Assembly: GCA_023390335.1 (NCBI GenBank)
Contig: JAEWCZ010000064.1
Location: 1 to 11,302, forward strand
From: Bacillota bacterium
Lineage (GTDB): Bacteria; Bacillota; Clostridia; Acetivibrionales; DSM-1351
Direction: 5' to 3'
Length of the DNA: 11,302 nt
The position numbers and the translations under genes were made by a program. The notes beneath the pieces were generated by a model. That model made no database searches. It was not told where the DNA came from and saw only the letters and a list, made by a program, of their open reading frames with translations. Shown here piece after piece: positions 6,651 to 11,302 of the stretch (the first letter of the stretch is position 1; every line of letters begins with the position of its first letter).

Positions 6651-6809
6651 ATGTTTGAAGTAATTAATGAAGAAGAACTAATTGATTTAGATGGAGGCGG
6701 AATGGCAGAGCAACTAGGATATGCAATTGGATATGCAGTTGGGTATGTTGCTAAAAACTTTACTGAAAATGTTAAGAGCTTACAAGGATACGGAACATAT
6801 TGGCATTAG
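6651..6809 (+). CDS. Double-glycine bacteriocin-like precursor, peptide B
   Basis: A 52-codon gene with AAAGGAG (6637-6643) before ATG 6651. The leader MFEVINEEELIDLDGG is only 16 residues, very short and acidic, and a third glycine follows; cleavage gives a mature peptide of 36 or 35 residues. The mature part has a striking GYAIGYAVGYVA run, so G23, G27 and G31 form two overlapping GxxxG motifs, a helix-packing pattern known in two-peptide bacteriocins. The C-terminus is aromatic (GYGTYWH). No cysteine. It sits 131 bp after peptide A and just before a long terminator-like hairpin, so it probably closes the operon. It matches peptide A in leader ending (EL.D..GGG) and mature length, which supports a two-peptide system acting on target membranes. 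Antimicrobial activity is inferred. Confidence 0.85.
   Translation: MFEVINEEELIDLDGGGMAEQLGYAIGYAVGYVAKNFTENVKSLQGYGTYWH
6717..6752 (+). repeat. Three 12-bp tandem repeats inside peptide B
   Basis: GGATATGCAATT, GGATATGCAGTT and GGGTATGTTGCT follow each other without gaps. The first two differ at one base; the third is more diverged. In frame they encode GYAI, GYAV and GYVA, so the GxxxG ladder probably arose by tandem duplication of a four-codon unit. Confidence 0.75.
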
Positions 6810-6864
6810 AATTTTATATTAAATATCTTTATAATTAATTAAGCTAAACTTTTGAGAAGTATAA

Positions 6865-6934
6865 ATATAGATTTATAAAATTATGATAAGATAATTGGCA
6901 TGTTTATTATCTTATCATAATTTTAAGTCTATAT
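6865..6934. terminator. Long AT-rich hairpin, likely (bidirectional) terminator
   Basis: The arms at 6876-6895 and 6906-6925 are a perfect 20-bp inverted repeat with a 10-nt loop (TGGCATGTTT). After a small internal loop, a further 7 bp pair (ATATAGA 6865-6871 with TCTATAT 6928-6934). The stem starts with A-rich and ends with T-rich sequence (ATTTTAAGTCT), so it can act as an intrinsic terminator, perhaps on both strands. It lies 66 bp after the stop of peptide B and separates the export/effector block from the CPBP gene. The length is unusual for a simple terminator. Confidence 0.7.
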
Positions 6935-7099
6935 ATGAGGCTAGTAATATTATATAAATTAAATATATAGCTTATTAGAGTGAATAATATTAATCTGTTT
7001 TGGTATGCTGTCAAAAGCAATTTTAGCATGATTTAATAAAGATATTAATTCCTTTTAAAGAAAAGAATTTGAAGTTATTATTGTTTCGAAAGGATAATA
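6935..7099. promoter_or_regulatory. Leader region of the CPBP/adaptor operon
   Basis: This AT-rich 165 bp holds an extended -10-like TGATTTAAT (7029-7037) pointing toward the CPBP gene, without a good -35. On the minus strand a perfect TTGACA (7014 to 7009) is followed after 16 bp by TAATAT (6992 to 6987), pointing into the long hairpin. No LytTR operator pair faces the CPBP gene. Both promoter calls are weak. Confidence 0.3.
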
Positions 7100-7711
7100 A
7101 TGAACAGTCGTAAATTATTAGAACTGCTGAATAGTAAAACAATTTCCTCCTTGATTGCAGTAGGAGCGGGATATAGCTTAATTACTACCATGAGTTTAAA
7201 CATACTTTATTTTTTAAATTCAAAATGGATGTTAGAGTATGGAAAACATTTTTCTGAATTAATTGGAGACGGTACATTTTTTGAAAAAATTATTCTTGTG
7301 TGTTTCATAGCTCCTGTTATTGAAGAAATTCTGTTCCGAGGGATTGTATTTAGAATATTAAAACGATATCTGCCATTACTTTGGGCAAATTTAATACAGG
7401 CATTGTTATTTGCAATTTCCCATAATAATATTGTACAAGGAATATATGTCTTTCTCTTGGGACTTATAGTGGGATATGTTTATACTAAATATGAAACGGT
7501 TTTTGCAACCATTTTGATACATATGAGCTATAACACAATTGGGTATTTATTTCCTAAAATTCTGACCATATACTTATTGCCCAAAATAAATAATATTTGG
7601 GAAGCATGTATAATATTTATATGTGTTCTGGGAATTGGAATATTTACGTATGTGAAATCTTTTAGGCAAATAAAAAATTATATGCCGTTAAAACGTCCTT
7701 TATTACCTTAA
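7100..7711 (+). CDS. CPBP-family intramembrane protease, likely bacteriocin immunity
   Basis: A 203-residue polytopic membrane protein of the CPBP (Abi/CAAX-like) family. ATG 7100 has AAAGGA a few nt upstream. All three family motifs are present: EEILFR (E75, E76, R80), FAISH with H108, and HMSYN (H141, N145), the residues thought to form the metal-binding active site within the membrane. Hydrophobic segments lie near residues 17-40, 62-75, 95-107, 112-128, 133-160 and 168-186. Length is usual. Members in bacteriocin loci, such as PlnI and SkkI, give self-immunity, and its place after the two bacteriocin-like genes and before the adaptor supports that role. It might instead take part in peptide processing. 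Family is firm, immunity is inferred. Confidence 0.9.
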   Translation: MNSRKLLELLNSKTISSLIAVGAGYSLITTMSLNILYFLNSKWMLEYGKHFSELIGDGTFFEKIILVCFIAPVIEEILFRGIVFRILKRYLPLLWANLIQALLFAISHNNIVQGIYVFLLGLIVGYVYTKYETVFATILIHMSYNTIGYLFPKILTIYLLPKINNIWEACIIFICVLGIGIFTYVKSFRQIKNYMPLKRPLLP

Positions 7712-7759
7712 CGAAAAATAGAAATTATTCAAAAGTTGAACATAGAAAGAGATTTTTTA

Positions 7760-9631
7760 ATGAAACCGATTATATTGAACCTAAATGAAATGTCTGACAG
7801 TAGAGAAGTGTATGAATCAAAGCCAAATATATTTATATCAATTTTTATATTTCTGGTATTGGGTATTTTTTTCATTGCGCTTATCTGGATGTATTTTGGG
7901 AAAATAGACATTGTAGTAAAATCTGAAGGAATTCTGCGTCCAAATAAGCAGGTGGCAACAGTTGTTAATAATTATACCGGAACAATTGAAGCAGTTAATA
8001 TAGAAGACGGGCAGAAGGTGGAAAAGGGGGATATCCTCTATATAATAGAGCATAAAGATCTATTAAAGCAGAAGGACTATTATAAAGAACAATTGTCAGA
8101 AATAACAAAAGAGATCACTAATCAGGAAACCTACAAAAAATCCATTGTGGAAGGAATAAATTATTTTAACAACGATGAAGAAGAATACTACTTAAAATAC
8201 CGTAGTTTTTTAATAAATTATAAAATATCCCAGAAGGATACGGAGTATAAAAATAAAGTAAGGAGCCTTAATCAAGCATCTGTAACCAAGCAGTTATCCA
8301 AAGATAAAGAAAGGCTGCGAAATCTGAATAAACTGGAAACGGCTATTACCAGCCTCCAGAATCCCTTTCATAGTATAGTAAACGAAAAGGTGTACTATGA
8401 CCTCTATACTAAATACCGGAGTGATTATCAAACTCTGGAGCAAAAATACGATAGTGTTGAATCAGAAATCAAGTTATCAACTACAGCGGAGGGGCTGGTT
8501 GATTCGCTGAACTATTATAACATGAAGAAAACTGGCTTAACACTGTTAAAGAAAAGCATAGAACAAGGGGAGAATCTATGTACGGATAGCAGCAGCTATA
8601 GTCTGCAATACGAGGAATATAGGAGTAAGCAGGCAGATTTAAGTACTGCCTACACCCAGGCGAAAGAAGATTATGAAATGAACAAAGCTTTGGAAGGATT
8701 AGCTGTTACCGGATGGGAAGTAGAACAATCAGAGATAAAGGTTCAAGATTCAAAGCGGGCTATCGATACTTATAAAACCTCATATTTAAAGGACATTAAA
8801 AACAGCATAACAGAGGCAGAGAAAAGTATAACGGAGTTTAAGCTATCTCAGAAGAGTACTTTAAGTAAGAAGGAACTTCTAGCAAAAAACCAAGAAGAAA
8901 AAAAAGAGGCCTTATTAAATTTTAAACTAAATTATTTGGTGGATTTAAGAAATAAAACTGCTGCTTTAGAGGATAGTATAAGTTCTCTCAGTGACAATCT
9001 CAGCAATTTAAAGCTTGAAAATAACAAAGTGCTGTTAACCGGAGGGAAAAGAAAGATAGATGCATCCTTGGAGGAATATAAAAATACTGAGATTCGTACT
9101 GTGATTAACGGTATCAAAACAGATAAAGATAAGAAAGTAGAGCTTATGGCAGCCATAGAAAAGTTGGATTCTCAAATAGAGGATACGACGGTAAAGGCAA
9201 CAAAATCAGGAGTTATTAATAGTAATACGGAACTAGTAAAAGGAGATACCTTGAGTGCCGGAGCTACTGTGATGACAATTATACCAGATAATGAGGGCAG
9301 CTTTAAGGCAAATATTTACGTCAGTAATAAAGATATTGGAAAATTAAAGGAAGGCATGAAGGTTAAATTTAACGTTTATGCCCTTCCTAACAGAGAATAT
9401 GGTTATCTAACAGGCTGTGTAACGAAGATTTCAAAAGACCTGAAAGTGGATGAGAAGAATGCACGGGGATATTATTTGGTGGAGGCGGCTATAAACAGTA
9501 AATCCCTCTATGATTCCAAAGGTAAGGTAGCTGCATTAAAGGCCGGAATGTCCTGTCAGGCGCAGATGATTACAGAAAACAAACGTATCCTTAAGTTTGT
9601 ATTGGAGAAGATGAACTTTTTGAGTGATTAG
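7760..9631 (+). CDS. HlyD-like (membrane fusion protein) bacteriocin export adaptor
   Basis: An adaptor expected to link the ABC exporter to the cell exterior. An in-frame TTG at 7736 has no ribosome site, while ATG 7760 has AAAGAGA 7 nt upstream, so I use it (623 residues). Order: short cytoplasmic N-terminus; one membrane helix (about 23-47); first half of a lipoyl-like domain (55-100; GTIEAVNIEDGQKVEKGDIL); a very long helical coiled-coil region (about 100-475); second lipoyl half (476-510; VKATKSGVINSN...AGATVMTIIPD); beta-barrel region (511-610). Known bacteriocin accessory proteins such as LcnD and PlnH are about 460-475 residues, so this hairpin is much extended. It follows the CPBP gene by 48 bp and precedes the TolC-like gene by 12 bp, suggesting one operon. 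It is not adjacent to the ABC gene but no other exporter is visible. Confidence 0.9.
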   Translation: MKPIILNLNEMSDSREVYESKPNIFISIFIFLVLGIFFIALIWMYFGKIDIVVKSEGILRPNKQVATVVNNYTGTIEAVNIEDGQKVEKGDILYIIEHKDLLKQKDYYKEQLSEITKEITNQETYKKSIVEGINYFNNDEEEYYLKYRSFLINYKISQKDTEYKNKVRSLNQASVTKQLSKDKERLRNLNKLETAITSLQNPFHSIVNEKVYYDLYTKYRSDYQTLEQKYDSVESEIKLSTTAEGLVDSLNYYNMKKTGLTLLKKSIEQGENLCTDSSSYSLQYEEYRSKQADLSTAYTQAKEDYEMNKALEGLAVTGWEVEQSEIKVQDSKRAIDTYKTSYLKDIKNSITEAEKSITEFKLSQKSTLSKKELLAKNQEEKKEALLNFKLNYLVDLRNKTAALEDSISSLSDNLSNLKLENNKVLLTGGKRKIDASLEEYKNTEIRTVINGIKTDKDKKVELMAAIEKLDSQIEDTTVKATKSGVINSNTELVKGDTLSAGATVMTIIPDNEGSFKANIYVSNKDIGKLKEGMKVKFNVYALPNREYGYLTGCVTKISKDLKVDEKNARGYYLVEAAINSKSLYDSKGKVAALKAGMSCQAQMITENKRILKFVLEKMNFLSD

Positions 9632-9643
9632 AGGAAAAAGTAA

Positions 9644-11017
9644 ATGAAAAAATTCGAAGGATACAATGGGAAAAGAATAAATAAATTTCTCCTTGTTTGC
9701 TTACTGGCTATAAGTTCTTGCAGTAAAACAGTTTCTGCTGAGAGTATAACATACATTCTGCCGGGAGGAGGCAAGATATACAGCTTTCAGGATATCATGA
9801 GCAGGTGTGAGAGCTATGGTTTGGATTATCAGGTAAATAATCTGCAAAATGAATTGCAGGCAGCGAAGGCTTTGACAGCAGAGGAAACCTATACAGATGC
9901 ATATTCAGATTATTTGAATATTGAAGCTAAAATACAGGAGCTTAAAGCTACAAAGGAGAATCTGACTACAACAAAAAATGAATTACTGGCACAATACAGT
10001 GGGGCAACTGTAAATGAAAGTGATTCAAGTGAAAGCAGCACGGACAGAAATAATGAAAACGAAAGCAGCAGGGGCAATACAGCAGCGGATATCAATACTG
10101 TTATTGCAGGATTAGATACTGAACTTAATAGGATAGAAACAGAGCTTGCCTCCTATCAAAAAAGTGCTGACACTCTGGGCAGAAGCTCCTCAGATGCGAA
10201 GCTGTCCCAGGACCTGGCAGAATTTTATAAAACTTATCAAGGTTTACTGACGCAGGAAGGAAAGAATAAGGCAAGACATGGCTTTATACAAAACTGCCTT
10301 AACCTAATAATCGATCAAGAAGGAATAAAGTATTACGCAATAAATCAGGAATATATAAAATTGCAAAAGCAAATCGAAGAAACAAAATATCAGCATGGAT
10401 TTTCTACCAAAGCTCGAGTTGATGACATTTTCCTAAATCTTAAGGAAAGTGATAGTCTATCTTTCGAAAAGCTGGAAGATTATGATTTTTTAATTGCTTA
10501 TGTTAAAAGAGAGACCGGCATTGCCGATAATGATACTATACAATATGATATTCCGCTAAACTTGAAGAGTTACACAGTAACTAACACAGTGAATTCATTT
10601 ATGGAGAATGTATCATCTTATTTACAGCTTAAAAATATGGAAACCAGTTATCAGGCCTATCTTTCTTCAGGTGCTATGACAAGCACTGCCTATAGACACC
10701 AGATTGAACTTACTGTCGAAAGCTACAAATTACAAAGGCTGCAATTAGAAAGACAGATAGAAGATTATGTGAAAAAGGCAATAAATTCTTATGCAGGAGC
10801 CTTTCGCAAAATGGAATCGACAAAAACAGAACTGGACGTTGCAGATAATAAGTGTAAAACAATAGAAGATAGCTTTCGGTATAAAAGGGCCACAGAAATG
10901 GATGTAAAAAAGGCTTATCTGGATAAGCAGTCTGTGAGCCTGAAATTTTATAACAGCTGCAAGGACGTAGTATTGTGGGAAGACATTTTAGATAATAACA
11001 TTTATCTTGTAAATTAA
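9644..11017 (+). CDS. Exported TolC-like (outer-membrane-efflux-type) coiled-coil protein, possible lipoprotein
   Basis: A 457-residue exported protein, probable partner of the preceding adaptor. GAGG overlaps the adaptor's stop codon, 9 nt before ATG. The N-terminus has basic residues, then FLLVCLLAISSCSKTVSAES: either a lipobox (ISSC, cysteine 26) or signal-peptidase cleavage after TVSA. The mature protein is mostly long helices (about 60-118, 150-250, 320-450). The C-terminal segment RYKRATEMDVKKAYLDKQS, followed by a helix with FYNSCKDVVLWEDIL, resembles the repeat unit of TolC-type proteins. A serine/asparagine-rich, low-complexity stretch (124-146) interrupts the first helical half. I see no clear beta-barrel strands. 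In a bacterium without an outer membrane, such a protein may extend the export channel through the wall. Family is moderately sure; function is inferred. Confidence 0.7.
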   Translation: MKKFEGYNGKRINKFLLVCLLAISSCSKTVSAESITYILPGGGKIYSFQDIMSRCESYGLDYQVNNLQNELQAAKALTAEETYTDAYSDYLNIEAKIQELKATKENLTTTKNELLAQYSGATVNESDSSESSTDRNNENESSRGNTAADINTVIAGLDTELNRIETELASYQKSADTLGRSSSDAKLSQDLAEFYKTYQGLLTQEGKNKARHGFIQNCLNLIIDQEGIKYYAINQEYIKLQKQIEETKYQHGFSTKARVDDIFLNLKESDSLSFEKLEDYDFLIAYVKRETGIADNDTIQYDIPLNLKSYTVTNTVNSFMENVSSYLQLKNMETSYQAYLSSGAMTSTAYRHQIELTVESYKLQRLQLERQIEDYVKKAINSYAGAFRKMESTKTELDVADNKCKTIEDSFRYKRATEMDVKKAYLDKQSVSLKFYNSCKDVVLWEDILDNNIYLVN

Positions 11018-11018
11018 A

Positions 11019-11099
11019 CAATATGATGTTCCGCTGAACCTGAAGAGTTACACAGTAACAAACAAAGTGATTTTTTGCCTGGATAACCTGATGTTATAA
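11019..11099 (+). pseudogene. Fossil fragment of a second TolC-like gene
   Basis: Starting 2 bp after the stop of the TolC-like gene, 11019-11070 matches 10541-10592 inside that gene at 47 of 52 bases. In the same frame it reads QYDVPLNLKSYTVTNKV against QYDIPLNLKSYTVTNTV (residues 300-316), then diverges and stops with TAA at 11097-11099. Several differences are silent or conservative (CTA to CTG, TTG to CTG, I to V), which suggests a remnant of a diverged tandem paralogue rather than a fresh copy. It has no start codon or ribosome site. Confidence 0.75.
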
Positions 11100-11170
11100 C
11101 AGTTCGAAAAGTGACCTGCCAAAGCATTGCATAATTGCACTCCGCATGTTAAAGTAAAGAATGAGAACTT

Positions 11171-11188
11171 GAATGTGGAATTACATTC
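11171..11188 (+). repeat. Small hairpin before the last gene
   Basis: GAATGT (11171-11176) and ACATTC (11183-11188) are inverted with a 6-nt loop, and one more T-A pair extends the stem. It ends a few bases before the ribosome site of the gene at 11204 and might affect its translation. Short enough to be chance. Confidence 0.25.
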
Positions 11189-11203
11189 AGGGAAGGAGAA
11201 AAC

Positions 11204-11302
11204 ATGAAAAGACCTGGAGATTATTTGGCAACAGTTCTGCCGCTTTTACTGGCATTTGCAATACAGATTCTGGGAGCTGCCTGGATTGGAATTATCTATT
11301 CC
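11204..11302 (+). CDS. N-terminal part of a membrane protein
   Basis: ATG 11204 follows GGAAGGAG (11191-11198) at 5 nt, a strong start. The 33 residues before the window ends begin MKRPGDYLATVLPLLL and form a basic start plus one long hydrophobic segment (AFAIQILGAAWIGIIYS). This is a membrane anchor. Some CPBP-family proteins of clostridia begin in a similar way, so a second immunity-type protease is possible, but no motif is in view. The gene continues beyond the right edge. Confidence 0.7.
   Translation, partial: MKRPGDYLATVLPLLLAFAIQILGAAWIGIIYS

Noticed and set aside
6996..7008. Minus-strand ATACCAAAA resembling a LytTR half-site
   Set aside because: No good partner 21 bp upstream on that strand, and it faces away from the CPBP gene.
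1..11302. tRNA, rRNA, CRISPR array, insertion sequence or phage integration site
   Set aside because: No cloverleaf, repeat-spacer series, transposase frame or flanking direct repeats were seen on reading the window.

Overview
The window is AT-rich and reads as low-GC Firmicute DNA. The protein types (GHKL-type peptide-pheromone kinase, LytTR regulator, PCAT-type exporter, CPBP protease and a TolC-like coiled-coil protein beside a long HlyD-like adaptor) suggest a clostridium, perhaps Lachnospiraceae. This placement is an inference from gene content and style; there is no rRNA or other taxonomic marker. No tRNA, rRNA, CRISPR array, transposase or phage gene was seen.

Left edge (1-1302): the tail of an unidentified gene, then a gene for a small membrane-anchored or secreted protein of unknown function (best start a TTG at 454), then an intergenic region holding a LytTR-type direct-repeat operator and promoter for the next gene.

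Regulatory block (1191-3724): a LytTR response regulator (+) and a GHKL histidine kinase (-) converge, their stop codons sharing a TTAA palindrome. Diverging from the kinase is a 49-codon double-glycine peptide gene at 3575, absent from a long-ORF view, whose short predicted mature peptide is a good pheromone candidate. Direct repeats of the form NNACCAAAN with an exact 21-bp period lie before both the regulator gene and the peptide gene, and each is followed one more 21-bp period on by a -35-like element. This predicts positive autoinduction of pheromone and regulator.

Export and effector block (3901-6934): a peptidase-containing ABC transporter (C39 protease + membrane domain + ATPase) that should cut double-glycine leaders and export the peptides, followed by two more small precursor genes (6349 and 6651). 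Both have very short acidic leaders ending in GGG and mature parts of about 36 residues with GxxxG motifs, the pattern of a two-peptide (class IIb) bacteriocin. A very long AT-rich hairpin closes the block. With no strong terminator before it, 3575-6934 may be one operon.

Accessory block (7100-11302): a CPBP-family membrane protease (likely immunity), a 623-residue HlyD-like adaptor with a very long coiled coil, and an exported TolC-like coiled-coil protein that may be a lipoprotein. Directly after it lies an 81-bp fossil of a second copy of that last gene, and the window ends inside a new membrane-protein gene.

Taken together this looks like a complete quorum-sensing-controlled bacteriocin system: pheromone, kinase, regulator, operators, processing exporter, two candidate bacteriocin peptides, an immunity candidate and an unusual adaptor/TolC-like pair.
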